In this document: positions 43,570 through 54,371 of the stretch, piece by piece
Position numbering within the stretch: position 1 is the stretch's first letter
How the letters are laid out: each line of letters starts with the position of its first letter
Assembly: GCA_949987705.1 (NCBI GenBank)
Contig: OX465283.1
Coordinates: forward strand, 75,091,720 to 75,155,719
Origin: Thereva unica
Lineage: Eukaryota > Arthropoda > Insecta > Diptera > Therevidae
Reading direction: 5' to 3'
Length of the DNA: 64,000 nt
Notes under the pieces: model-generated
What the model saw: the letters and a program-made list of their open reading frames with translations, nothing else
Databases searched by the model: none
Told to the model about the DNA's origin: nothing
Program-made: the position numbers and the translations under genes

Positions 43570-44432
43570 CAGTAAAACTTCGTTATAACGCTCTTCTAGG
43601 GACCAAAAACAAAGAGCGCTATAACCGGGAAAACGCTATAACCGTGAAATCATAAAAAATCCTTAAAAATTAACAAAATTTATTTTATAACTTAAAAGTT
43701 TTTAAATGCAAAGAAATAAGTTATATAAAATAATATATTATACATAAAAATATTAATTATTTAGATCCACTTGGATTGGAATACAAATAATCATCAATTT
43801 TTTTTTTTTGCTTAAGGCAATTAAATGAATTTTTAAATACGGAATTTTCTAAATTGTTTATATAATTAAATGTATTATCTTCCACTTCCGTGTTGCAACT
43901 AAAATATGTACGGATTGTTGACAGATCGTTGTTTTTTGCGACTGCATCCTTCTTGGGTCAAAACTATCTCTTTACGTTTGTGCAAAATCGTACGTAATGT
44001 TGAAGCACTTATGTTCTTAGACGCGGCGAAGGCTTTTTGGTTTAAAGTTGATTCTTCAAACGCCTTAATTAAATCAACTTTTTCTTTGATCGAAAACGAT
44101 TTTCGCGACATATTTTAACTCTTAACCGCACAGAGGATAGTGGAGCACTGACGATAAAAACAACTCGAAGCAAACAAAAGGTCTGAATACGTGGAAACAT
44201 ATTAAGGAAGTTTGTTGACTAAAAATTCTCGGAATCTACATTCTCGGAATCTAAACAATAATACCAAAAAAATAATAATAATCATCTATCGGAGCGCTAT
44301 AAACGGGAAATCAGAGCGTTATAACGAACAAAATTTCTATGTAAAATTAATCCTAGGGGTCGGGACCAAGAAAAAAGAGCGTTATAACCGGGAAATCGTT
44401 ATAAGCGGGAGCGTTATAACGAAGTTTTACTG
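43570..44432 (-). mobile_element. Deleted pogo/Tigger-family element, 863 bp
   Basis: TIRs CAGTAAAACTTCGTTATAAC and its inverse end at 43570 and 44432, each next to TA (43568-43569 and 44433-44434). Subterminal copies of GAGCGTTATAACCGGGAAA repeat near both ends (43611-43650, 44290-44420), likely transposase-binding sites. Only the N-terminus of the transposase remains. Confidence 0.88.
43899..44111 (-). pseudogene. pogo/CENP-B-type transposase, N-terminal HTH fragment
   Basis: The 70-codon ORF begins MSRKSFSIKEKVDLIKAFEE and contains a CENP-B N-terminal type helix-turn-helix through STLRTILHKRKEI. Full pogo-type transposases have a second HTH and a DDE domain, both absent. It could only bind DNA. 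The start is the single ATG before the domain. Confidence 0.82.
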
Positions 44433-44437
44433 TAGAT

Positions 44438-44516
44438 AGTTTAAAAGAACTATAAAATAAGCTTTTATTTTGAAATGAACCAAAAAGTAAAAAATAATTT
44501 TGAATGTAAAGTTTTA
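44438..44516. repeat. Hairpin repeat family, single arm (copy C)
   Basis: TAGTTTAAAAGAACTATAAA through AATGTAAAGTTTTATTACTCCAG follows the left arm of 20873-20977 with several differences. The other arm is absent. The pogo element ends four bases before it. Confidence 0.6.
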
Positions 44517-44994
44517 TTACTCCAGGCACTTACTTAAATAATAAAAAAGCGTGGGCACTTGTTAACTTCCACCATAAATTTAGTCATTATAACTTTTGCA
44601 CATTTAATTATCATCATTATCAATTATCACTTTTGCACATTAAAATTTCTCATCAGCAAATAATTTTGCATTTTGTTTGTTATCACCTAATTTCAATTGC
44701 GCGCAGATTTTCACGAATCTTTTCACGGCTCATATTACTGTCTGACACTGATATGATCCGTGAGAAACCTAAAAACGGAATTTGCTTGGTGCATTGCTCA
44801 CGGATCATGTTATCACCTGCAGCCGATAGGATTCGTGAGAATCTGCTGAATTGCACTTTAACTTTGAATTTGCACTTTTAGTTAAGGATTTTAGCTTTAG
44901 GAAAATTGTAAATATATACTAAGAATTAAGCTAATAAATTGTCACTTCATAATCAGACTTCAGAGAGTTCACTTCAATTTCTTTATTATTCAAG
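44517..44994. other. Unassigned AT-rich stretch
   Basis: It contains a partial inverted pair (TTTTCACGGCTCAT and GATCCGTGAGAAA, about 44715-44770). A 60-bp segment near 44930-44990 rich in CACTTC/TTTATTATTC might be an LTR end, but there is no partner. Confidence 0.3.
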
Positions 44995-45240
44995 GTGTTG
45001 TAGCAGTTGAAGAGCTGCTGCAACTAATAATCATTTTGTTGCAGATTTCTTGACTTGGTGTAGTGGCGTAAGAGCCATTTGCATCACTCATTAAGGTTGT
45101 AGTAGTTTAAGAGCTGCTGCAACAATTCACCATCTTGTTGATATAGTGCACTGGTTTAAGAGCCACTGCACTTTATCATTGAAAACTACCTTCTGACACG
45201 GTTGCTCATCTGGTGTAGCGGTCCAAGAGCCACTGCATCC
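44995..45240 (+). repeat. Five degenerate ~27-bp hairpin repeats
   Basis: Units near 44998, 45058, 45099, 45145 and 45212 share TGTAG(T/C)(A/G)G, then about three bases, AAGAGC, then C(A/T)CTGCA-like sequence. In each, the flanks (e.g. GTGCACTGG and CCACTGCAC) can pair around an 8-base loop containing AAGAG. Spacing is irregular (about 40-67 bp), and compensating changes keep pairing in most units. Function unknown. Confidence 0.7.
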
Positions 45241-45399
45241 AACATCTTGAGGCTAAGGCGCACTCGCCCTAGACTCACGGCTGGATAAAAGAATCCAGTC
45301 GAAAACAGCACTCTTTACCTATTCTAAAACGTTTTTATTAGCTCGCTTTCTTGTCTGTCTGTTTGTCCAGTGCAATTTTTGCAATCGATTTTTGAATAC

Positions 45400-45660
45400 T
45401 TCCGGTTATCAGGAGGAGGATTATCATTTTCTTCCGCACCACCTCGACATGGGTGGGTACTAAAGGAAAGGGTGTGATAAGTAGAATACAATAAGCTATA
45501 TGGCGTCATTGTAAATCCAACATGGCGGCCAACACAAACTGTTGGATTACCTAATTCTTTACAACAACCTCGACATAGGTATGAAATGAAAGGACATGCC
45601 ATGTAGAATAAAATAAGCTATGCGTCCTTCTTTGACGATAACATTCGGCGTTAATTCAAA
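45400..45660 (+). mobile_element. Helitron-like internal fragment
   Basis: Two tandem modules contain ACCTCGACATGGGTGGGTAC / ACCTCGACATAGGTATGAAA and AGAATACAATAAGCTAT, plus 'ggcggccaacacaaact', as in 5640-5960 and 21780-21850. No terminus. Confidence 0.55.
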
Positions 45661-45849
45661 ATGGCGTACCGGTATTGCAGTACACAGTAACTACAGATAC
45701 AGGTACATTTACACGTATGCAAGAGCAAGACTAGTTGCGAGTACTCACGAGTGAAAATAGTAAAAATGATCAGAAAAGAGACGCAGCTAATGTTGAAATA
45801 AAAATCATATAAAGTAAATTTAACTTACTTCTTCATTTAATTTTTCAGG

Positions 45850-46735
45850 AATATCAAAATTAAACAAAAACTAGAACCTATAGCGGTAGGTCTTATAGGA
45901 GAATATCAAGCTGGTTTTTAGACAAACAGGTCAACATCAGACCAGCTGACCTTAAAACAAATTCTGGAGACCTTAAAACAAATTCTGGAGAACTTAAAAC
46001 AAATTCTGGGAAAGAAATATAGATATATACAAGATATTTGTCGACTTTCAACAGGCATATGACTCGATAAACAGAGAGAGAGACTGCACAGGATCCTATT
46101 GGAATCAGGAGTCCCCTCAAAGCTGGTACGATTGATAAAATGCACAACGAATAGCTCCGTGGCGTGGCTAGTAAGGATCCAAAATGCAGTAAAAGCTTTT
46201 TATGCCCAAAAACAAATCCTGCACTTAAGATTTTCCACAGAAAAACGAAACTTTCACTCTACAAAACAGCAATACGACCAATACTGTGCTATGGCAGCGA
46301 TACTTGGACTATGACCCAATAGATAGAGGAACGAGTCAACAGGTTTGAGAGGAAAGATCTTAGATGCATAATAGGCCCAACGAGAGAGGGTGGAATATTG
46401 CGAAGGAGATACAACAACGAGTTGTATGAAATTTTTGACGACCCAGAACTCTCAACGTTTATTAAAATCAGTAGACTAAGACTAGCCGGCCACATAATCA
46501 GGATGGGCGATAACCGTATTCCAAAATGGCTTATGGTGGCAGAAATTGCAGGAAATAGACCAATAGGTAGACTCAGGAGGAGGTGGATGGACTCTGTGAC
46601 GGCTGACGCAGAGACAATGCTCAACATTCGGAGACATGCTGAAAGGAACCGTCAAACTTGGAGAAATGCTCTAGAGGAGGCCAAAGCTCGATTTGGGCTG
46701 TAGCGCCATTGGATGGATGGATCAATATCAAACAG
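45850..46735 (+). pseudogene. LINE relic with deleted RT core and TGGA tail
   Basis: The frame begins near KQKLEPIAVGLIGEYQAGF, then TNRSTSDQLTLKQILE (RT block equal to QAGFRKGRS), then a triplicated 21-bp segment, then FVDFQQAYDSINRERLHRIL in another frame. The palm with the catalytic Y.DD is deleted (around 46190-46240). From 46240 the C-terminal part resumes, ending at 46398-46703 with SRLRLAGHIIRMGD, RLRRRWMDSV and EEAKARFGL. A short TGGA/ATGG tail follows. Same family as the antisense piece at 17191-17325. Confidence 0.8.
45950..46012 (+). repeat. 21-bp tandem triplication inside the LINE relic
   Basis: CCTTAAAACAAATTCTGGAG is repeated three times with near identity. It encodes the in-frame repeat TLKQILE in the RT. 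The length is a multiple of three. Confidence 0.85.
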
Positions 46736-46774
46736 ATTGATATATTTTTAGTAGATTTAGGTAACAACTTTACG

Positions 46775-47188
46775 CAGTGCCGGATTAAGCCAAATGGGGG
46801 CCCTAGGCCATTCAAATTTCGGGGCCCCCTTTTTTAATAATTGTAAAATTAATCTCTCTTAAAGTCCTCTGCTTTCCCCCTAGTTGAGTAAGATATTTTT
46901 CCTTATGAGTGGGAAAGGTCTCCACTTTTCCCATCGAGTGAGGAAAACGTTCTTTCTTTATCAACAAAACCGACCAAATATGTTTTGCAAAACGACCAAG
47001 CAACAAATGGTTTTGTGACGTTAAAAACTTTGTGACACTTTGTTTATATAAACAAGCTCGAATTAGAAGAAGAAAAAAATTAACTTGAAATTAAAAATTA
47101 TATTCAAAAAAAATTCATATCAGATTTTCGGAGGGGGGGGGGGCCCTGCTCGTCCGTTGCCCTAGGCCATGGCCTAGTCCGGCCCAAT
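46775..47188. mobile_element. hAT-like MITE with CCTAGGCCAT ends and poly-G
   Basis: CAGTGCCGGATTAAGCC at the left and the inverted GGCCTAGTCCGGCCCAATG at the right share CCGGA(T/C)TA(A/G)GCC and the adjacent GGGCCCTAGGCCAT block. A G11 run lies inside the right end (about 47131). This terminal pattern is common in hAT MITEs. The right terminus is degenerate and no 8-bp duplication is visible. Confidence 0.6.
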
Positions 47189-47325
47189 GGGTAATCCAGC
47201 ATTGACTTTCCGCATCGGTCCTAATATGATCGAGATAATCAAAATCGATTGCAAAATTTCACACACAAGACTAAAAAGCAGAAAATAATTATTTAGATAA
47301 AAAAAAACTTGTTAATATACCACAT

Positions 47326-47470
47326 GGAGGCCTCGGTAGCCTAGGACTTCAGGCTTTTGGCTACCATCCCAGGGGTCCCGGGTTTAAATCCCGGCAGCCC
47401 TACGGTCCTTAGCCTTTTCCACTTTTCACCACATAACTTTCCTTCTTTATTCTTGCTTCTTTACATTCCT
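47326..47470 (+). ncRNA. tRNA-derived SINE
   Basis: GGCCTCGGTAGCCTAGGAC contains an A-box-like TAGCCTAGGA (from 47337), and GGGTTTAAATCCC at 47380-47392 is a good B box inside a T-arm-like stem. Spacing of about 44 bp fits an RNA polymerase III internal promoter. It does not fold as a normal tRNA. The 3' limit is uncertain because no tail or second copy was found. Confidence 0.6.
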
Positions 47471-48164
47471 GATTCCTCCTGTTATAGCCTTCACTAGCCC
47501 TGCTCCACTAAAGCACATGCCATCGGCTGGTTGATGAGATTCTACTCGTTGCAGCAGGCAAAACACTCCAGCGAGTTGTTTCTCGATGTCTCGATGTCAG
47601 AGTCGCGATAGTAATGGTTGGGAGTGGGTGGAATAAAAATATTGCCGGTAGGTTGTGACAGTTCCTTCCTTCCCGACTAGAGCTGCTGTTCGACATTGCA
47701 TTCTATACGAAAAAAATAGATTGTCGACAGTATAAAGAGCCTTTCCTGAGACTCTAGTCTTCAAGATAAAAAAAGCTGAAATGTATCTATTAGATTTCTT
47801 AGGGGTGCCAAAATATGATTTTTTTGGCTGCACCGTGGACGCCAAATTTGTGATGACCTTTTTCAGCGCGGGAAAAAATTGTTGAGGTCGCCACCGGGCA
47901 AGCTCTGCACACGGTTTTAAATGCCCCGCAAACGCCAAAAACTACGCACACAAGACGTATTCTGAATATGATTGGCTAGGTGTCTGATGTGCATGTAGTA
48001 CAAAATTTTCCGATAGATGGTGCTCCACCTCGAGTATTACTATAAATTTTGTTACTTTACATGAAAAACTTGGGTGGATTACTAATAATAATATATATTG
48101 TGAATTTACAAAACTGATTGTGAATAAAACTTCCGTTATGTAAAATTACCGCAAAAATTCATAG
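47471..48164. other. No gene recognised
   Basis: A 113-codon minus-strand ORF at 47597-47938 has no domain I can name. 47955-48010 resembles 6535-6600 (TGGCTAGGTGT(C/T)TG block). Confidence 0.35.
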
Positions 48165-48495
48165 AGCGCAAACAGTAGCCTTCCAGCGGACTCTGTTTTG
48201 TCCGTAGAGGATCTCCCAGTTGTTGCGGCCTCTGCTAATAGGGCTCTCCTCCACGTTGTTCTAGGTCTTCCGTCTCGACGGGATCCTTGCGGATTCCAAT
48301 CAAGGGCCTGTTTGGCTAGATTCTCGTTTTCGCGTCACAAAGTGTGGCCAATCCAATTCCATTTCCTTCGCCTGAAATTCTATCTTGAAAGCGGATTTTT
48401 AGGATACGACATAGGTACCTGATGATGAAAACTTGAATGCGCCTTGTGATGAATTTGGTGACTTTCCATGTTTCGCAACCATAAAAAAGAACTTT
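48165..48495 (-). pseudogene. RTE-like LINE C-terminal fragment
   Basis: The minus strand reads LFYGCETWKVTKFITRR and then YLCRILKIRFQDRIS. This matches YGCETWKVTQFITGR and LRRILKIRWQDRIS of the 9.1-kb LINE. At least two internal deletions (about 60 and 20 bp) and many substitutions separate it from that copy. It corresponds to about 10470-10870. Confidence 0.82.
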
Positions 48496-51441
48496 CTTGT
48501 CGTTGGAGGAGTGCCGTGATTTTTTATCCTCCACCAAGTCCCTGACAGAGACCTGGGTTAAGGGACTAAGCCTAATCTATTGTGAATCAGTCCCAGGTGT
48601 TAGACAGCTGAGGTACTAATAAGGCCCTTGCCTTAAGCCGCGTTATCATTTCAAATAGGCTGCACCTTTGTCTGTAGGTGAGATATCTGACTGGCCATGT
48701 GCGGTATCATCTCCACACCTTCTCAGAATGCCGAGTCTGCATGGAAAGCCATGAGACTTCTACATACATGTGCTCTGCGAATGTCCAATTATTATCTGGT
48801 TTCTGACCCAAGTCCGGTCTTGTTTAACTAAAGACTTTCTTGCGTTATTGGGGTTTGTTCACAATAACCTGATTTGTCCGTGATTTTCACCACATGGAGT
48901 GTCCCATACCACATAATAATAGATGTAATTAAGACTCATTTTTAGTCACCTGAAACGAATATGTCAATTTACCAAAAAAATGTTTTTGAAATCCAGCAAT
49001 AGGGAAAATAATAACAGGCACTTGTAATAAACATAATCGATTTGCGAAATTCACGCCTCAAATATTTCATCCAAGTACATAGTTTCCCGAAGTTATAAAC
49101 CCACACTAGCTCATAACTCATCTCCAAAAATACAGGGCAATCACATAAAACCCCCCTCGTTATGTTAAGGGTTAACAGGATAGGCGTCAACCTGAATTAC
49201 ATATTAGATCATTCACCAAAGTATTATCAAGAACAACCGAGGAGCACTAAGTATTCTACAAAATATTACTTCCATAAATTTTTTACGCAGACAGTTTTAG
49301 GACGACCGCTGAAGTAAGTCCTCGCCTCCAGATATTTTCATGATTCAACGTCTTTAAGGACAGTGGCGAGGGCAGCTATGGAGATTCAGCCTGCTTATGG
49401 TTGTAATTTGTATTATTAATTAAATACTTGTAAATTTGCTGAATTTTATGTTTCTTTCGCCTTTTTAATGGGTGCGATCCTAGAAAATATGGACGTAATA
49501 AAGTCGATCCCACTTAAAATATATAGCTATGATTACACTGAAGGTGTTGTGCGGTTTTTTTTTTGTATTAAAGTATTTTTTGCAATTTTTGTGGATATTT
49601 CAAGCCGGAATTAGAACCTAAATAAAGCAAAAATGTACACACTCGCCTGCAAAACCAAAAAATTATCCATTAAGTCCTTACAAATAAGAATGTTAAATTA
49701 CCTGAAAACATGGCCCGATTTTTCTCCCATGGGAAATTTAAATTTTTCTCAGAAGTTTTTAATTTTATCTAGAAGAAAGTATCATTGGGGGCTAGGATGT
49801 AATTTTTGACCTGTAAGCAAATTGGTTAAGGTAAACGATTCGTTTAATAGACTCAAAAGTTGTTGCCCATCGGGGTCCTATAGCATACAAGGGAGCTAAA
49901 CAATTTTTTTCATACCATTTTCCGCATCTCTACTCATACTCATACATTTCCTAGTTGTCCTCCCGCAGGAGTTTTATATTCCAACATCGGATACTCGAAG
50001 CTGTAATAAATGTACGGTCCCTTCGTAGCTGGAGAATGTCTCATAAAACGATAATAAAATTCGCCATAAGTCCTTAAGGGTAACCACCAAGGAGGAAAGC
50101 CACAAGTTTTTATGGTTTAACAAACATCTTCCAGGGCCCGGCGAGATATATCGCAAACCGGGCAAGAAGAGTATCAAGGAATTTCTTTATGACAACACAT
50201 TGTTTCCCCACCCTTGTTTTCATTTTTATCTTGATATATCGGCAGTCGTTCCACCTGTCGAAGGGCAACATAATGACTGATCAGGTCTGTCATTTATCGG
50301 GTAATAATTCGATTCCATTTACAGGTGACCCAGTTAAAAGCAGCCATTTGTCGAGGTACTGTGACGGCCGGCGTGCCATAAACCAAACAAATTCAGGCCT
50401 ATATCATTGAAGCGTAATCATGCTCATATACATGGATGTAATGCCAAACATTGCCGGGAGGTTCAGTGTTTCCGAATGTGATAAATAACATCATTCAAAG
50501 AATTATCGCCATTTATGCATGCTAGAAATATTTCTGGATACTCGAGCGCCAAATCGAGGGAAAATCAATTAAATTCCGCTCATGCATATGTATCTACATA
50601 AAAAAGAGTTTTATGGTTTCACCTACCCTAGATATCAAGGGATGCATTTACGTTATATTAACTTTTGCTACAATAATTGTAAAAAAAAACTCGATTGCGG
50701 GTTTTTGCGTGGACGTAATCGGTGCGATGTTCAGTCGGAAATTCAATAACGATAGTTACGCTCCCAATTTGCAGTAGGTGCTAATGCAGTTATTTGATTG
50801 CTCTTTCCTAAATAACTCAACTATATTCAGTCACATAACTCCAATTCTATAGCTTGAAGAATAAGTGCAGGGTAGCATAGGTTAAGGGTAGCAGTGCTTT
50901 GCGGGTTCTGCATCACGGGAAAGGATGCAAGGCATAGAATTTGCGGATGCGAACCCTCTTCGTCTATGTGTGCGACGTATTTTAGGTTTGAGTCTTAGAT
51001 AAAAGCTTTTTAAGATAAACCTCGTTATGTGAGGTGTTTTAGATCTTTCTCTTGGTTTTTCAGTGGGCGCTGCTGGTGTTAAATTAGTTGAATTTCGATG
51101 GAGATGGAGCGTGGGGGTTGAATTTGGCTGGGTCGTAAAGTTTCTACCACAGGTAGGCTTTGTTAGATGTCACCACCATCACTATTTACAACTTCAGGCT
51201 GGGGGGAACCTCTGCTTACTTAAATATAAGAAAACCAAAAATATTACAGTAACTTCAAAACTACCAAGTGGCAAAAAGCTGTACATTCATGAAACCAAAA
51301 AAAATCCCATATATTCTTATCACAACAAGAACAACGACGATTCTCATATTCGTCAGACTTAAGGTCAGTTTACACGCAACGAATTGCTTGTGCAGGCTTG
51401 ATGCAATTGATGCAAATAAACTGAGTCACTGAGTGTCCCTC
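48496..51441. other. No gene recognised
   Basis: About 2.9 kb. ORFs reach 99 codons (51063-51362) with no domain. No element end, LTR or strong inverted repeat was seen. 48540-48800 could be LINE 3' UTR, but I cannot show this. Confidence 0.4.
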
Positions 51442-51826
51442 AGGCCATTCATACACGAGGGATCATGGTTCTGCAACCAAAAGCTTTGCTGCAATTTTCC
51501 TGAAAATACACGGATCAATAGCAAAGGAAGCAGCTTTTGTGTTGCTGCGCAATGATGGTTTGTATAGTGAAATGTCAAATAATTTGTCTCTGGTCGGGTG
51601 TTTATTTAAATCAGTACATTACTTATAATTATGTAAGTTTGAAAGTTTATTACTATTAATCCCATGGCAACGTATTATTTTTTTATTTGTGTGAGTGTGT
51701 GCTTTCCGTGTTCGCAGGTCAAAAGTAGGAGCACGAAACTCTCCACTTATTATATCCCGCACGCCTCCCTTGCCAGAAAAAAGCTTTTGCTCCGGAACCA
51801 TGGTCCCTCGTGTATGAATTGCCATA
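51442..51826. mobile_element. Inverted-repeat MITE, ~385 bp
   Basis: GGCCATTCATACACGAGGGA at the left is inverted as CCCTCGTGTATGAATTGCC at the right. Pairing extends through CATGGTTC and AAAGCTTTT, about 45 bp with a few differences. CATACACGAG-type ends are seen in some Harbinger MITEs, but no TTA duplication is present here. Confidence 0.65.
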
Positions 51827-52735
51827 TGGATTCTTTAGTCCTGGCAAAAAATCGCAGTCTTCATTTTTAACGAAAAAAAATCTTGAAAAAATGCCACCCA
51901 ATTTTTAAATTGTAATTGTGTACTTAATTTGAAAGTTATCTGAAATTTTTAATTTTTGAAAAATAAAAAGCGGCTTAATATTTTAGAATAACTACATCTA
52001 GCTATAATAGCTCTCTGCCCTACGGTTAGAGTTCAACAGGACTTATACGTGGCAGAACATTTGTCTTTTAGGGGTCGTCCATAAATTACGCGAGGCGAAT
52101 TTTCGACCCCTCTTCCCTCTTGGTGAGATGTCGTGAGATTTGGCTCGACCCTCTCTCACCCCTCTAATCTCATGTGAGATTTTTCAAATCTAAAAAATCA
52201 AGTATTTACACTAAAAATTCGTATTTACGGGCACAAGATAATTATAGATAACTGATAATTCGAACTCCAACTTGCCCCTCCTCTATTCCACTCGCTTTTT
52301 CCGCTTCTAGTGGACACACCTACCAAAATTTGAGCACTCATATTCAACAAATTTGGCGAGGGCCCTTTCTGTAGCTCTTTATTCTAAGCGTCTTTTCGCG
52401 GGTCAATGCCAAGCCGGCTCTTTCGTGGCGAACTTTTCATCGAATGTTGGCCTTCAGCGATTGAGTCAATACCGACATCAGCCTGAATGTGTCCAAATAT
52501 GAACGTTGGACGCTTGACATTGGACATTCTTAGTTTGAGGATCGGCCACACGATGCGTCCTACCATCACACGTCCAACGTTGGAGGGTGTTCATAGCATC
52601 GTGTAGAGAAGGCTTTACTCGGCTCATACGCCGCAGTATTCGTCGAGTCGCGCGTTTGGCTGGGCGGTGGCGGCTGAACAATCAAGGGCTACTATTCTCT
52701 TTTTTGACGTTCGCACAAAAATTTTTGTGAAGGAT
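51827..52735. other. No recognised feature
   Basis: Includes a stretch rich in GAGATTTGGCTCGACCC-like sequence (about 52120-52180) and a GC-rich part from 52390, but no domain or repeat boundary. Confidence 0.4.
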
Positions 52736-52738
52736 TAA

Positions 52739-52858
52739 GGCAGCTCGCACACTGCATCAGAATTTGTACGATTTTGTGCGAATTCTGATGAAATTGTATG
52801 CTATTTCATCGGAATTCGCACAAATTCGTACAAATTCTGATCCAGTGTGCGAGCAGCC
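52739..52858 (-). mobile_element. 120-bp Harbinger-like MITE, copy 2
   Basis: Reverse complement of 17962-18081 with about three differences. TAA precedes it and TTA follows; reading its last T as part of the element gives a TAA duplication. Confidence 0.8.
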
Positions 52859-52980
52859 TTAGCCATATCTTAAGGCCTCTTATACACACAGGTCGACGGT
52901 AGGCCGTGGAATAAAAGTTTTTGCCTTGAAACCAAGTATCGCCATATAGTCCAGGAGAGATAGGGAAAAAGTATTTAAAA

Positions 52981-53823
52981 GTTGAAATAAATCTATCCTG
53001 CGATTTCTTGACGCTATAATTAAGAGAAAAATCGTAGGAATTCAATGAATGTGTTTTGGATAAAATTGGTCCAGGGCAACAGGTGGTAAAAAGCTAATAA
53101 TAGTAGCGAAAACAAATTTTTTCACGTTTTGGGTACGAAAAAAATGTTGTTTTTGAAAACAAAAAATACTACATAATAGTGCTTAAAAAAACGAAAATTA
53201 TGAGTCTTGGACCATTGAAATCGGTCAACAGGTTTTTGCAGAAAAATTCAAAAACCATTAAAAATGGCTGTTTTTTGACATTTAATTATAGGGAGTGTAA
53301 TTATCGTAGTACCTTGTGTTAGGGCTTAAATTGTGGCCACTGATGGTGCCTACCTACAATAAACATTTAATGAAAAAATAATGGTAACTTTTCGAGTAAA
53401 TTTCAAAAATGTAAAAACACCTGTTTTACGAAAAAAGGTTGAACAAGGCCCACAGTGGTCCTAGACATTTTTTAAGGGCCCAATTTATTCCCAAAGAGTT
53501 GCTCTACAACCCCATTTTCATGAAATGTATGTAAAGTTTGATTTAACACTTTAAAAACACGATTGAAAACCACCCTCTGGTGGTCCAAAACTCATATTTT
53601 TCGTCTTTTTGAACACTATTATGTACTATTTTTTGTTTTCCCAAACAAAATTTTTTTCGTACCTAAAATACGAAAAAACGTGTTTTCGCTACTTTTATTA
53701 AGATCCTACCACCTGTTCCCCTGGACCAATTTGATCCAAAACACATTCATTGAATTCCTACGATTTTTCTCTTAATTATAGCGTCAAGAAATCGTAGGGT
53801 ATAATCGAGATTTATTTCAACAT
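52981..53823. mobile_element. Foldback element with ~230-bp arms
   Basis: GTTGAAATAAATCTATCCTG at the left pairs with the inverted copy ending GAGATTTATTTCAAC at 53823. The arms share CGATTTCTTGACGCTATAAT, AATTCAATGAATGTGTTTTG and (A/G)CGAAAACA blocks. Further pairing includes AACAAAAAATA and TGGACCA. No coding ORF. Target duplication not identified. Confidence 0.75.
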
Positions 53824-53844
53824 TTTCGCTGCTCTTCGTGGACT

Positions 53845-54042
53845 AAGAGCAACACCCGACTGACGGAAAACGTCAACAATCTAGTAATCAAAGTGCTAAA
53901 AACACAAATTTCGTATTTTGTAATAGAAATTGCTACAAATTATTTCTGTAGCAAATGAGTAAAATACAAAAACCTGAAAATAAAAAAAATATATATAAAA
54001 TGACGTTTTCATTCAGAATTTGTAAATTTTTTAAATAATCAT
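53845..54042 (-). repeat. Repeat R, left half around the BEL insertion
   Basis: Reverse-complement match to about 30030-30210, including ACTAGATTGTTGACG and CTACAGAAATAATTTG. It ends at the BEL target duplication ATCAT (54038-54042). Confidence 0.78.
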
Positions 54043-54293
54043 TGTGGAAAATTTTAACGACCAACACCATGCCGTACACATTTAGACGACCCCCCTTTTA
54101 TTTCCCCTTCTAATTTCCTGAAGTATTGCGGGAAAAAGGATCCCGCTATCCTAATATCCACTTCTAGACAAATTTTCATGTACGAAGTGCAGTTCATGTT
54201 TAACTACGAATTAATAAACAAGTTATAAATCGAAAATCGCAGTATATTTTATTTTCCTTTTTTTATAGCCGGGTTATTTATCTATTTTTTATA
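54043..54293 (+). repeat. 5' LTR of the BEL element
   Basis: It starts TGTGGAAAATTTTAACG and ends CTATTTTTTATA. It contains AATTAATAAACAAG and no strong TATA box. Confidence 0.92.
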
Positions 54294-54296
54294 TTT

Positions 54297-54314
54297 TGGT
54301 GCCGAAACCCGGGA
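54297..54314 (+). promoter_or_regulatory. Primer-binding site for tRNA-Phe
   Basis: TGGTGCCGAAACCCGGGA lies three bases after the LTR. It is the exact complement of the 3' 18 nucleotides (with CCA) of insect tRNA-Phe(GAA) as I know that tRNA. Confidence 0.85.
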
Positions 54315-54371
54315 ACGGAAACGGATAACAAATAACGAAAATCTATTGCGCTTTTTTTTTAAACCGAAAAC

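Noticed and set aside
44995..45240. CRISPR-like array
   Set aside because: The repeats are degenerate, unevenly spaced and self-pairing, in eukaryotic DNA with no cas genes.
47326..47402. Functional tRNA gene
   Set aside because: A and B boxes are present but acceptor and anticodon stems do not form, so a tRNA-derived SINE fits better.
51063..51362. 99-codon ORF with a possible novel protein
   Set aside because: Composition shifts mid-ORF from Trp/Gly/Val to Lys/Asn-rich, no motif, no repeat copy; likely chance.
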